This document shows positions 56,543 to 64,000 of a stretch of DNA of 64,000 bases, one piece after another. The DNA is from Atopobium fossor DSM 15642 (GTDB lineage Bacteria; Actinomycetota; Coriobacteriia; Coriobacteriales; Atopobiaceae): positions 933,912-997,911 of the forward strand of contig NZ_KI519553.1 of assembly GCF_000483125.1 (NCBI RefSeq), in the 5' to 3' direction. The translations under genes and the position numbers were made by a program. Each line of letters begins with the position of its first letter. The first letter of the stretch is position 1. Below the pieces are notes generated by a model. It ran no database searches, was not told the DNA's origin, and worked only from the letters and a program-made list of their open reading frames with translations.

Positions 56543-57763
56543 GTGAGTTCTTACATTCCGTACATGTGCTTATACCTTGTTGCACTTATCGCAACCGTTG
56601 TTACTACCCCACTGGCAAAGCTTATTGCTCGTAAAGTTGGGTCTATCGATAAGCCCAGTAAACGCCGTATTAATAAAACACCCATTCCACGTATGGGCGG
56701 CATTGCTGTTTTTATTGGTCTGGTCGCCGCCGCTGCAACACAGTATATGGGGACCACATACTATCTATGGCCTGTAGTGCTTGTTCCCCACCCTGGCATG
56801 ACTGTTAATTACTACTTCCTTGCAGCATCCATTACCTGCATCTTTTTTGTTGGTGTATTGGATGATATATTTTCGCTCAAGCCACTGGTTAAGCTTACCG
56901 GACAAATCATTGCAGCCATTATTGCAGTATGCGGTGGTCTTGTTATTGGCAATATTTACAATCCACTTACCGAGAGTGAAATTGCTCTTAGTTTCTTCAC
57001 GTATCCCATAACCGTTGTATATTTGGTTGCTTACTGCAATATTATTAATCTGATTGATGGACTTGATGGTCTTGCCTCCGGTATTACCTGTATTGCAAGC
57101 CTTACCATGTTTGTGCTTGCAGCCGCAGCAGGACGCTTAGATGCAGCTGCTCTTTCTGTTGCACTGGCTGGAGCAACTCTCGGATTTTTACGCTTTAATT
57201 TCAATCCAGCAAGTATCTTTTTGGGAGACTCGGGCTCGTTGCTCCTAGGCTTTACACTAGGTGCCATTTCTTTGCTTAATGTTACCCGTGTAGCTGGTCT
57301 TACAACCATGATTATTCCTCTATTGGTAGCTAGCATTCCTATCATAGATACGCTATCCGCCATTGTGCGTCGTAAACGCGCACACGTAAGCATTGGTCAG
57401 GCTGATAAAGGCCATATCCATCACAGACTTATTCAAAGTGGCTTTGACCAGCGTCAGGCCGTATTACTCATTTATGCATGGACTGCCATGTTGTGTATTG
57501 GCTCTTTTGTCATGACTAAAGTCCCGGTTTGGCCACGCATGATTATCTTTATCATTTTGGTTTTTGCGTCGGGTAGCTTTGCTTCCAAGCTTCATCTCTT
57601 TGAGCCTGTACTACTTCATCATTATGATCCGGACACAGATGATGATGTACTCATTACACCCGATAATCCCGCTTTCGAGCAAGAAGCAAAGGCTCAAAAA
57701 CTTGAAAGTGGATCCTTACAAAAGCACTTTAAGAAACGTAAACACAAACAACCTAAACACTAG
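56543..57763 (+). CDS. Undecaprenyl-phosphate N-acetylhexosamine-1-phosphate transferase (WecA/TagO type)
   Basis: The enzyme starts the synthesis of wall teichoic acid or another surface glycan by loading a sugar phosphate on undecaprenyl phosphate. The 406-residue protein has about eleven membrane helices and the MraY/WecA landmarks: VGVLDDIFSLKPLVKLTGQ, NIINLIDGLDGLASG, FLGDSGSLLLGF and the cytoplasmic histidine loop GHIHHRLIQSGF. The C-terminal tail is highly charged. The start is GTG at 56543 with TAGGAG upstream. The preserved HIHHR motif favours WecA/TagO over MraY. Confidence 0.9.
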   Translation: MSSYIPYMCLYLVALIATVVTTPLAKLIARKVGSIDKPSKRRINKTPIPRMGGIAVFIGLVAAAATQYMGTTYYLWPVVLVPHPGMTVNYYFLAASITCIFFVGVLDDIFSLKPLVKLTGQIIAAIIAVCGGLVIGNIYNPLTESEIALSFFTYPITVVYLVAYCNIINLIDGLDGLASGITCIASLTMFVLAAAAGRLDAAALSVALAGATLGFLRFNFNPASIFLGDSGSLLLGFTLGAISLLNVTRVAGLTTMIIPLLVASIPIIDTLSAIVRRKRAHVSIGQADKGHIHHRLIQSGFDQRQAVLLIYAWTAMLCIGSFVMTKVPVWPRMIIFIILVFASGSFASKLHLFEPVLLHHYDPDTDDDVLITPDNPAFEQEAKAQKLESGSLQKHFKKRKHKQPKH

Positions 57764-57820
57764 AGATTCCACGTTGGGTGCCAAGAAAAACAAAATTAAC
57801 AACACCTTTAAGAGCAACAA

Positions 57821-57854
57821 AAAGCCTAGAAGCTCATTTGAACTTCTAGGCTTT
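57821..57854. terminator. Bidirectional terminator between the transferase gene and rplT
   Basis: AAAGCCTAGAAG (57821-57832) and CTTCTAGGCTTT (57843-57854) are a perfect 12-base stem with a ten-base loop. T runs follow on both strands (TTTATTTG on plus; TTTTTG on minus), fitting the convergent genes on either side. Confidence 0.9.
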
Positions 57855-57887
57855 ATTTGCGTACGTTATGTTACCAACGAACAAAGA

Positions 57888-58253
57888 CTACTGAGCAGCC
57901 TCTACTGCCTTCTTGGCAATAACAGCAAGATCTGCAAATGCAGCAGAATCCTCGTAAGCAATCTGAGCAAGAACCTTACGATCAAGCTCTACACCAACAA
58001 GTTTAAGACCATGCATGAACACAGAGTAGCTCATGTCGTTGATACGTGCTGCTGCATTAATGCGCTGAATCCAAAGACGACGAATATCACGCTTCTTGTT
58101 GCGACGATCACGGTACTGATACTGAAGGGAGTGCTGCATCTGCTCCTTCATACCACGAAGGGTACGAGAGGAGGTGCCGTAATAACCCTTAGTACGCTCT
58201 TGGAGGGTGTGACGCTTCTTCTTAGCGTTAACTGCGCGCTTTACACGTGCCAT
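57888..58253 (-). CDS. rplT: 50S ribosomal protein L20
   Basis: The 121-residue L20 starts MARVKRAVNAKKKRHTLQE and has the conserved YYGTSSRTLRGMKEQ and RDRRNKKRDIRRLWIQRINAAAR stretches. L20 is an early 50S assembly protein and a translational regulator of its own operon in several bacteria. It is the last gene of infC-rpmI-rplT and ends at a bidirectional terminator. Confidence 0.98.
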   Translation of the reverse strand: MARVKRAVNAKKKRHTLQERTKGYYGTSSRTLRGMKEQMQHSLQYQYRDRRNKKRDIRRLWIQRINAAARINDMSYSVFMHGLKLVGVELDRKVLAQIAYEDSAAFADLAVIAKKAVEAAQ

Positions 58254-58303
58254 ATCTAATCAACTCCTTGTGAGTGAAAATACTCTTAATGACGCTTAAG
58301 CGC

Positions 58304-58498
58304 CTACTTACCCATACGTACCGATACGTTCTTTGCATCGGCTGCGGAAACGACAGCTTCCTGGCGGAAACCACGAATACGCTTCTGAGACTTCTTGGTA
58401 AGGATGTGGCTCTTAAATGCCTTAGCGCGCATAATCTTGCCGGTACCAGTCTTACGGAAACGCTTAGCGGTTCCCTTGTGAGTCTTCATCTTTGGCAT
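58304..58498 (-). CDS. rpmI: 50S ribosomal protein L35
   Basis: The 64-residue L35 starts [20 protein letters not shown] and ends VSVRMGK; the length is standard. The start at 58496-58498 was chosen because the longer frame runs into infC. It lies one base after infC's stop and is followed by rplT after 50 bases. Confidence 0.98.
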   Translation of the reverse strand: MPKMKTHKGTAKRFRKTGTGKIMRAKAFKSHILTKKSQKRIRGFRQEAVVSAADAKNVSVRMGK

Positions 58499-58499
58499 A

Positions 58500-59072
58500 C
58501 TAGTTCTCCTTTGTGTTTGCAGAATCGTCGTCCACCATGGGCTTCTCATCAAAAGCACCCTTAATTGGAGCGACGAGCATGTGCATGTTGCGACCCTCCA
58601 TCTTGGGTTGAGCTTCTACATTTGCAAAAGGTTTTAGGTCTTCTGCAAGACGCTCAAGAACATTGAGACCCTGTTCAGGATGTGCCATCTCGCGTCCGCG
58701 GAACATAATCGTGATTTTGACGCGTGCACCCTTCTTGAGAAAGCGAAGAACGTGACTCTTCTTGGTCTCATAGTCACCCACATCAATCTTGGGGCGGAAC
58801 TTCATTTCCTTGACCTCAACCTTAGCCTGATTCTTACGTGCGGCCTTGGCCTTACGGTCCTGCTCATACTTGAACTTGCGATAGTCCATCACCTTGCATA
58901 CAGGTGGCTCTGCATTGGGTGCAATCTCGACCAAGTCAAGACCACGCTCGTCGGCAAGACGCAATGCGTCAGAAACGCCGAACAAACCCAGCTGAGAACC
59001 ATCTTCGCCAATAAGGCGGCAGGTACGAGCGGTGATTTCCTCGTTTACACGAGGACCCTGGGGTTTGGCTAT
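58500..59072 (-). CDS. infC: Translation initiation factor IF-3, probable ATA start
   Basis: IF-3 checks start-codon pairing and keeps subunits apart. The 190-residue product has the N-domain motif [22 protein letters not shown], the linker [13 protein letters not shown] and the C-domain [18 protein letters not shown] and [10 protein letters not shown]. No ATG, GTG or TTG stands near the conserved N-terminus ([11 protein letters not shown]); ATA at 59070-59072 follows AGAGGAAGG and is the best start. Rare starts on infC are known from E. coli (ATT) and allow IF-3 to limit its own synthesis. A frame open to 59255 is leader sequence, including the attenuator stem, and should not be translated. 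Confidence 0.93.
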   Translation of the reverse strand: MAKPQGPRVNEEITARTCRLIGEDGSQLGLFGVSDALRLADERGLDLVEIAPNAEPPVCKVMDYRKFKYEQDRKAKAARKNQAKVEVKEMKFRPKIDVGDYETKKSHVLRFLKKGARVKITIMFRGREMAHPEQGLNVLERLAEDLKPFANVEAQPKMEGRNMHMLVAPIKGAFDEKPMVDDDSANTKEN

Positions 59073-59109
59073 CTTCCTACACCTTCCTCTCTGTGCGGCA
59101 AAGCCGCAT

Positions 59110-59145
59110 AAAAATACCCAGACGACGCAAAAGCATCCATCTGGG
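59110..59145 (-). promoter_or_regulatory. Transcription attenuator in the infC leader
   Basis: On the minus strand CCCAGA...GATGC, a TTTT loop, then GCGTC...TCTGGG form a stem at 59117-59145 with a short internal mismatch, directly followed by TATTTTT (59110-59115). This is a complete intrinsic terminator placed 38 bases before the infC start and about 130 bases after the likely promoter. In other bacteria this operon is controlled by L20 or IF-3 level; here premature termination in the leader is the evident option. Confidence 0.75.
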
Positions 59146-59279
59146 ACTACGGCTCGTACACATGGTAGCGAGAAGAATATCCGTTTGCCTACCAGACAGC
59201 TGCCAAGAGGGCGCCATTCAGGTGGGAATCCAAGTGCATGATTCCGCTTCTCCAACGCGCATACGCGCGAACTTGTTAC

Positions 59280-59308
59280 ATATTAGAGATGAGCGCACAT
59301 AAATGCAA
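59280..59308 (-). promoter_or_regulatory. Candidate promoter of infC-rpmI-rplT
   Basis: TTGCAT (59303-59308), a 17-base spacer and TAATAT (59280-59285) on the minus strand give a good sigma70-like promoter. The expected transcript begins near 59273 and carries a leader of about 200 bases including the attenuator. Confidence 0.6.
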
Positions 59309-59420
59309 GAAAAACTATCTTTCGCATACTACAAGCGTGGCAAATACATATTCGGTGCATATTTTTAACCCTATTTGCGTTAGAGTAAAAAACATAATTG
59401 AATGATATTAAAGGAGCGTC

Positions 59421-60305
59421 ATGTCAAACTTTATAATAAGTTGTTGTTCAACCGCGGACGTCTCTGAGGAGTTTTTGGCTTCTCACTCCATCCCCTACAT
59501 TAATTTTAATTACATGCTAGATGGTACCTGGTATAAGGATGATTTTGGTAAATCACATACACCCCGCAGCATGTATGCAAAAATGCTTGCAGGAGCCGAA
59601 GCAACAACCTCTCAAATTAGTGTTGGTGATTACGTAGACTTTTTACGCCCCTTCCTTGCAGGTGGTAATGATGTTTTGCATATTACCTTGTCCTCTGGCA
59701 TCTCTGGAACCTATCAATCCGCACTTAATGCAGCCAGCATGTTAAAAGAAGAGTTTCCCAATCAAAAGCTATATATCGTGGATTCTATCTGTGCAAGCGC
59801 TGGCTATGGCTTGTTGGTAAGCAAGCTTGCAAACTTACGTGATGAAGGCGTTTCTATTGATGAAGCGCGTACTTGGGCAGAAGCACATAAACGTGAGGTT
59901 CAAAGTTGGTTTTTCTCGACAGACTTGCGTTTCTTTGTTAAGGGAGGTCGCATTTCTAAAACCGCAGGTATGGTAGGAGGCATGCTACATATTTGTCCCA
60001 TAATGCACATTGCTCCTGATGGTTCGCTTGCCGTTAAAGAGAAAGTCCGCACCAAAAAGCGTGCTATTAATCGCGTGGCATCCCTCATGGAAGAAACGTG
60101 TCAGAATGGCTTGAACTATGATGGAGAATTGTTTATTAGCCACGCTGATTGCCTAGAGGATGCTCGGGCTGTTGCAAAGCTGCTTGCGCAAACTTTTCCC
60201 AAGGCTCAACCAGCTCAAATCTTCAACATTGGTGCCACTATTGGAGTACATACAGGACCTGGTACCGTAGCAACATTTTGGTGGGGCATGCCCCGCGAGG
60301 ACTAA
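59421..60305 (+). CDS. DegV family (fatty-acid-binding) protein
   Basis: The 294-residue protein has the two DegV subdomains: SCCSTADVSEEFL at the start, then TTSQISVGDYVDFLRPFL, ITLSSGISGTYQSALNAA (the fatty-acid carboxylate contacts) and LRFFVKGGRISK. Gram-positive relatives (FakB) hand fatty acids to the kinase FakA for phospholipid synthesis. No fakA is in the window. AAAGGAGCGTC precedes the ATG. It stands alone between infC and a tRNA gene. Confidence 0.92.
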   Translation: MSNFIISCCSTADVSEEFLASHSIPYINFNYMLDGTWYKDDFGKSHTPRSMYAKMLAGAEATTSQISVGDYVDFLRPFLAGGNDVLHITLSSGISGTYQSALNAASMLKEEFPNQKLYIVDSICASAGYGLLVSKLANLRDEGVSIDEARTWAEAHKREVQSWFFSTDLRFFVKGGRISKTAGMVGGMLHICPIMHIAPDGSLAVKEKVRTKKRAINRVASLMEETCQNGLNYDGELFISHADCLEDARAVAKLLAQTFPKAQPAQIFNIGATIGVHTGPGTVATFWWGMPRED

Positions 60306-60387
60306 AGCCGCTTCAAAAATTTTTTGTAACGTTTTGTACCGCTTGATAGCTTTTTCTGCTATAGTTTGTAACGCGCAATGCACTCAT

Positions 60388-60474
60388 GCCTGAGTGGTGG
60401 AATTGGCAGACGCGACGGATTCAAAATCCGTTGTCCGCAAGGACGTGTGAGTTCGAGTCTCACCTCAGGCACCA
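60388..60474 (+). tRNA. tRNA-Leu (anticodon CAA)
   Basis: The acceptor stem GCCTGAG (60388-60394) pairs with CTCAGGC (60464-60470), followed by A and an encoded CCA (60472-60474). The anticodon loop TTCAAAA holds CAA, and a long variable arm GTCCGCAAGGAC marks it as a class II leucine tRNA. The T-loop reads GTTCGAGTC. Length is 87 bases with CCA. A -10-like TATAGT lies about 22 bases upstream, and a strong terminator follows. Confidence 0.97.
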
Positions 60475-60484
60475 TACAAAAGCA

Positions 60485-60509
60485 AGAGCCCCGCTTGGGG
60501 CTCTTTTTA
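60485..60509 (+). terminator. Intrinsic terminator of tRNA-Leu
   Basis: AGAGCCCC (60485-60492), loop GCTT and GGGGCTCT (60497-60504), followed by TTTTTAT. Confidence 0.95.
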
Positions 60510-60589
60510 TTGCCATCTATCTAACTATCTTTTGTAGGCTATCCTCTACAAACCATATTCTCTATTTTGCAAACCTTACAACTGTTTGA

Positions 60590-61240
60590 TTATTGATAAA
60601 AGCGATTAGTTGCAAGTTCTTCGCGCATTGATGTTGCGCCGCCATGACCAGGAAGCACAACGCAATCCAAAGTAAGCTCCTTACGCAATCGAGCAAGCGA
60701 TTGTATGAGCTGATCAAAATTTCCACCTGGCAAATCAGTACGACCAGCACTGCCTGCAAATAAGGTATCTCCTGTAAAACAGAGACCCTCGGCAGAACCT
60801 TGCCCCACCAAACACACGCCACCGGGTGTATGACCAGGGGTTTCTATAATACGAAAGCGCGCAGTACCAACACTTACGATGTTACCTTCAGACAAAAACC
60901 CTGTAGGGGTAGGTGGCAAAGATTCTCCAGGCCTATGACCAGCAGCATTGGGAGATTGTGCAAGCTCTAGGTCTTTCTCGTTGATAAGAAAAGCAGTAGA
61001 GGGACGCATGAGCTCGGCTACACCACCTACATGATCACCATGTCCATGCGTAGCAACAATTGTTGTAAGGTTTTGATGCTCCAGTTGTGAAGCTAGAGCT
61101 TTACCATCAAAACCAGGGTCGATAACCAAGCACGCTTCACCGGATACATACGCATAACAATTGGTAGAAATGGGACCAACTGCAAAACAATGAATAGTAT
61201 CGTGACCATATGGCACAGTATTACTAAAGCTAATAGACAT
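60590..61240 (-). CDS. Metallo-beta-lactamase-fold hydrolase (glyoxalase II-like)
   Basis: The 216-residue protein has the zinc motif THGHGDHVGG (His65, His67, Asp69, His70), a further histidine in IIETPGHTPGGVCL, GDTLFAGSAGRTD and a final PGHGGATSMREEL. The layout matches the YcbL/glyoxalase II-like group of thioester hydrolases, without the C-terminal helical domain of true glyoxalase II. It lies 35 bases after relA, as in many Gram-positive genomes. The physiological substrate is unknown. Confidence 0.9.
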   Translation of the reverse strand: MSISFSNTVPYGHDTIHCFAVGPISTNCYAYVSGEACLVIDPGFDGKALASQLEHQNLTTIVATHGHGDHVGGVAELMRPSTAFLINEKDLELAQSPNAAGHRPGESLPPTPTGFLSEGNIVSVGTARFRIIETPGHTPGGVCLVGQGSAEGLCFTGDTLFAGSAGRTDLPGGNFDQLIQSLARLRKELTLDCVVLPGHGGATSMREELATNRFYQ

Positions 61241-61275
61241 GGCTTGACCTTACTCTTGCATGGTAGACTTGTGCA

Positions 61276-63642
61276 CTAAAAACGACGCTTAAGCTGCTTG
61301 TTTCCTTCTCCTGGCAAAATACGGCGAGCATCATATACTCCCGAAACACGACCTACTGCCGCCAACAATGAGTTAAGAATACTTGCGTCAGAAATTGCAA
61401 TAAGAAAACGCAAGCGCGCCGCACCACTGCTGCTTGTTTGCGTAGCAGCAGATACAATGTTGGCACCTGCATCACCCAAGGCAATGGTGACATCCTTAAG
61501 CAAGCCCATACGATCGGTTGCAGCTACCACAATTTCTACCTGAAACTCAGTTGCCCCCGAAGTATCCCATTCGACATCAATCATACGCTCAGGATGACGC
61601 ATAAGATCACTTACATTTGGACAGTTGGCACGATGTACCGAAACACCACGTCCACGTGTGATAAAACCAATAATCTGATCGCCTGCTACAGGGTTACAGC
61701 ATTTTGATAGATGGACAAGAAGATCTGCATCGCCTTTAACTACAACGCCACAATTAGCACGCTTCTTGCGCTGAGCACGCGTCTGAGCCTTGGGAAGCTT
61801 AAGGGGCTTATCGCCATCCATAGCCTCTTTCTTGCGTGCCTCTTCCTCTGCTGCCTTAGCGGCTTCAGCCAACTGCTCGGGGCTTCCTTCCATAAGAATG
61901 GTTTCCACACGATTGGCTACCGATTTTGCCGTAAGTTTGTTGTTACCAACCGCAGCAAAAAGATCATCTGCTGTATGGAAATCGTACTGAGCAAATACGC
62001 GATTAATTGCCTTGGTAGTACGCGTATTAGAAATACCAAATCCACGTTTACGCAGTTCACGTGCTAATTCAGCACGACCTGCCTCCGCATCGTCAGACTT
62101 ACTGGCAGTGGTAAAGTACTTGCGGATTTTAGCACGAGCAGAAGGTGTACGAACCAGTGAAATCCAGTCACGCGAAGGCTTGGAACTCTTGTTGGTAAGG
62201 ATTTCTACACGATCACCAATTTCCAGAGAATAGGTAAGCGGTACTACAGAGCCGTTGACTTTAGCACCAACGCAGTGGTTACCAACCTCGGTATGGACCG
62301 CATAGGCAAAGTCCAACGGTGTAGCACCAGCGCGCAGACTCATGACCTCTCCCTTAGGAGTAAAGACAAAAATCTCATCCTCATAGAGGTCTACGCGCAA
62401 GCTATCCAGATACTCGTGAGCATCATCAATATCTGCCTCGGCAGCCCAGTCAAGACTACGACGGATCCAAGAGATTTGCGAGTCTACGCTCTTGTCGTCA
62501 CGCGAGAACTCACCCAATGAGTTACCAGATCGCTTGTATAACCAGTGAGCAGCAATACCATATTCTGCCTGTTCATGCATCTCATACGTGCGAATTTGAA
62601 TCTCAATGGGACGTGCATCGGGACCCACAACCGTAGTATGCAACGAGCTGTAACCATTGGGCTTAGGGGTTGCAATATAGTCCTTAAAACGACCAGGTAA
62701 AGGATGCCATAAAGAATGCACGGTACCTAAAATGGAATAACAATTGCTTACAGATTTAGCAATGACACGTAAGGCAATGAGGTCATAAATGTCCGAGAAC
62801 TGCTTGTCCTTGCGCTTCATCTTTTGATAAATAGACCAAAGATGCTTGGGACGACCGGTAATTTGCAAACCCGTAATGCCGGTCTTAGTAATCTCATCCG
62901 AAAGCACTTTGATGGTAGCATTGGTCTCTCGCTCACGCGCTTCATGAGAATTCTGCACCATGCGCGCAATACGACTATATTCATCCGTATACAGATAGAA
63001 AAATGCCAAGTCCTCAAGCTCCCACTTAAAAGAGCTAATGCCTAAGCGATCCGCTAAAGGTGCATACACATCCATAGTTTCGCGTGCTTTGAATAAGCGA
63101 CGGTTTGGAGGCAATGAAGCTAAAGTACGCATGTTATGCAAGCGGTCAGCCAGCTTAATAATCACCACGCGAATATCCTTAGACATAGCCAAAAACATCT
63201 TGCGTAAATTGAGTGCTTGCTTCTCATCCATGGAGTCTACCTCGATAGAAGTGAGCTTAGTAACTCCATCTACAAGCTCCGCGACCGTCTCGCCAAACAA
63301 AGAAACAAGCTCATTGAGGGTGGCGGTGGTATCTTCCACGGTATCGTGCAGCAACGCAGCACAAAGAACATCCTTATCCATATGAAGGTTATTTGCCAGA
63401 ATAAAAGCAACTTCAACAGGATGATTAATATAGGGCTCACCACTACGACGACGCTGATTGCCATGGAAACGAGCAGCAAAGTCATACGCATTTTTGACGG
63501 TTTGGAGGTCCGCTTCATTTAAGTATTGTCCACAGGTGCGCAGTAGCAAATGGTAATTGTCTGCTTCTGGGACTTCGTCCGTTGCAGGGACAAACAAACC
63601 TTCTTCTGTTGTACCTCTACCAGCACTGGTTTCGAGCGTCAT
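61276..63642 (-). CDS. relA: Bifunctional (p)ppGpp synthetase/hydrolase RelA/SpoT
   Basis: The 788-residue enzyme makes and breaks the alarmone (p)ppGpp. The HD hydrolase domain holds ALLHDTVEDT and KLADRLHNMRTL; the synthetase domain has GRPKHLWSIYQKM, FKDYIATPKPNGYSSLHT (with the RFKD motif usual in bifunctional enzymes) and EIQIRT. TGS (VFTPKGEVMSL) and a C-terminal ACT domain follow. Both halves keep their conserved residues, so both activities are expected. The start at 63642 follows AAAAGGAGG; it lies 15 bases after recJ. Confidence 0.96.
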   Translation of the reverse strand: MTLETSAGRGTTEEGLFVPATDEVPEADNYHLLLRTCGQYLNEADLQTVKNAYDFAARFHGNQRRRSGEPYINHPVEVAFILANNLHMDKDVLCAALLHDTVEDTTATLNELVSLFGETVAELVDGVTKLTSIEVDSMDEKQALNLRKMFLAMSKDIRVVIIKLADRLHNMRTLASLPPNRRLFKARETMDVYAPLADRLGISSFKWELEDLAFFYLYTDEYSRIARMVQNSHEARERETNATIKVLSDEITKTGITGLQITGRPKHLWSIYQKMKRKDKQFSDIYDLIALRVIAKSVSNCYSILGTVHSLWHPLPGRFKDYIATPKPNGYSSLHTTVVGPDARPIEIQIRTYEMHEQAEYGIAAHWLYKRSGNSLGEFSRDDKSVDSQISWIRRSLDWAAEADIDDAHEYLDSLRVDLYEDEIFVFTPKGEVMSLRAGATPLDFAYAVHTEVGNHCVGAKVNGSVVPLTYSLEIGDRVEILTNKSSKPSRDWISLVRTPSARAKIRKYFTTASKSDDAEAGRAELARELRKRGFGISNTRTTKAINRVFAQYDFHTADDLFAAVGNNKLTAKSVANRVETILMEGSPEQLAEAAKAAEEEARKKEAMDGDKPLKLPKAQTRAQRKKRANCGVVVKGDADLLVHLSKCCNPVAGDQIIGFITRGRGVSVHRANCPNVSDLMRHPERMIDVEWDTSGATEFQVEIVVAATDRMGLLKDVTIALGDAGANIVSAATQTSSSGAARLRFLIAISDASILNSLLAAVGRVSGVYDARRILPGEGNKQLKRRF

Positions 63643-63657
63643 CTGCTTGGCCTCCTT

Positions 63658-64000
63658 TTAGACCTCATACCCAAAATCTGGAGTGATGGGTCTGTTGATA
63701 CGAGCCAGAAGCTCGTTGGTCGAAGCAGTCAGAACCCAATTCTTAAACTGCTCAAATTCCTCACGCGCGTGCTGCCCCTCTAAATAGCGAGTAGACTTTT
63801 CCAACTCTACACGAACAGGTGATAAGTCCATAACGATCTTGCGTGTTGTTCCGTAGCCAGTTGTACTCAAAAGTCCCAATTCCCTAAAAATGGCAATACC
63901 ACATGAAACCATGCGTTCGTCAAGCTCGGTGTGTGTATCACGCTCACGCGCTGCTTCTGCTAACTCCGAGTTAGATAGCGAGAAACCCTGTGTTTGCGCA
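63658..64000 (-). CDS. recJ: C-terminal part of single-strand exonuclease RecJ (partial)
   Basis: An open frame of 113 codons runs off the right edge of the window. The end reads IFRELGLL, then LSPVRVELEKSTRYLEGQ, EEFEQFKNWVLTAS and ELLARINRPITPD, like the C-terminal winged domain of actinobacterial RecJ proteins. RecJ degrades single-stranded DNA 5' to 3' in recombination and repair. The catalytic DHH motifs would lie outside the window, so the call rests on the C-terminal pattern and the common recJ-relA gene order. An internal ATG at 63910-63912 is not a true start. Confidence 0.6.
   Translation of the reverse strand, partial: AQTQGFSLSNSELAEAARERDTHTELDERMVSCGIAIFRELGLLSTTGYGTTRKIVMDLSPVRVELEKSTRYLEGQHAREEFEQFKNWVLTASTNELLARINRPITPDFGYEV

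Noticed and set aside
57564-58259. A 231-codon plus-strand frame spanning the terminator and rplT
   Set aside because: It crosses a bidirectional terminator and is antisense to L20.
59073-59255. N-terminal extension of infC
   Set aside because: The extra 61 codons include the attenuator stem and have no similarity to IF-3; the true start is taken as ATA at 59072.
1-64000. CRISPR arrays, insertion sequences or prophage genes
   Set aside because: No regularly spaced repeats, transposase, integrase or phage structural genes were found on either strand.

Overview
The window reads as a chromosome segment of a moderately low-GC actinobacterium of the Coriobacteriia, probably Atopobiaceae (Atopobium/Lancefieldella-like). 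The basis is protein flavour and gene content: Tat-like lipoprotein substrate-binding proteins, an RecJ-RelA-metallohydrolase block, a long UvrB and a GGGtGRT/Fe-S scaffold pair. The lineage is an inference from sequence alone. Nearly every base is coding, most genes lie on the minus strand in long co-directional runs, and no insertion sequence, prophage or CRISPR array was seen.

Region 1 (1-10959, minus strand) is the most distinctive: a choline-fermentation bacterial microcompartment locus. In transcription order it holds a DMT-family transporter, a small wHTH-like protein, two hexameric shell proteins, a CoA-acylating-type aldehyde dehydrogenase, choline TMA-lyase CutC, its activase CutD, an EutS-type shell protein, an EutP-like GTPase, an EutT-like protein, an EutJ-like chaperone, a divergent BMC-domain protein, an EutN vertex protein, a PduL phosphotransacylase and the first codons of another hexamer protein cut by the window edge. 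CutC keeps every residue known to bind choline or carry the radical, so the substrate call is strong. The aldehyde dehydrogenase has proline where the catalytic cysteine is expected, and the EutT-like protein sits in a pathway that needs no B12. The locus continues to the left of base 1.

Region 2 (11452-16261) is an extracytoplasmic methionine-repair module: a two-component system whose sensor has a CxxC just outside the membrane, a CcdA-thioredoxin fusion and a membrane-anchored MsrA-MsrB fusion. Region 3 (16307-21214) is a complete branched-chain amino-acid (Liv) ABC importer. Region 4 (21385-27019) is uvrA-ybaK-murJ plus a YhcH/YjgK-family gene. Region 5 (27155-33020) has a GGGtGRT protein and a NifU/IscU-like scaffold divergent from an Mrp/ApbC ATPase and two flavoproteins.

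Region 6 (33017-40740) runs from a polar amino-acid ABC importer through a class C26 gamma-glutamyl hydrolase, coaE, a lytic transglycosylase and uvrB. Region 7 (40849-49221) is peptide nutrition: an M42 peptidase, PepT and OppABCDF. Region 8 (49380-57854) holds rpsA (TTG start), a cysteine-desulfidase-type protein, rnhA, polA, a small XRE regulator with an 11-bp dyad at its promoter, a probable 6S-like RNA and a WecA/TagO-type transferase. Region 9 (57888-64000) is infC-rpmI-rplT with an attenuator in its leader and an ATA start for infC, a DegV protein, tRNA-Leu(CAA), a metallo-beta-lactamase-fold hydrolase, a bifunctional RelA/SpoT and the 3' end of recJ.

Together the nutrient genes suggest an anaerobe living on peptides and amino acids that also ferments choline to trimethylamine and acetaldehyde inside a microcompartment, with PduL conserving acetyl-CoA energy as acetyl phosphate.
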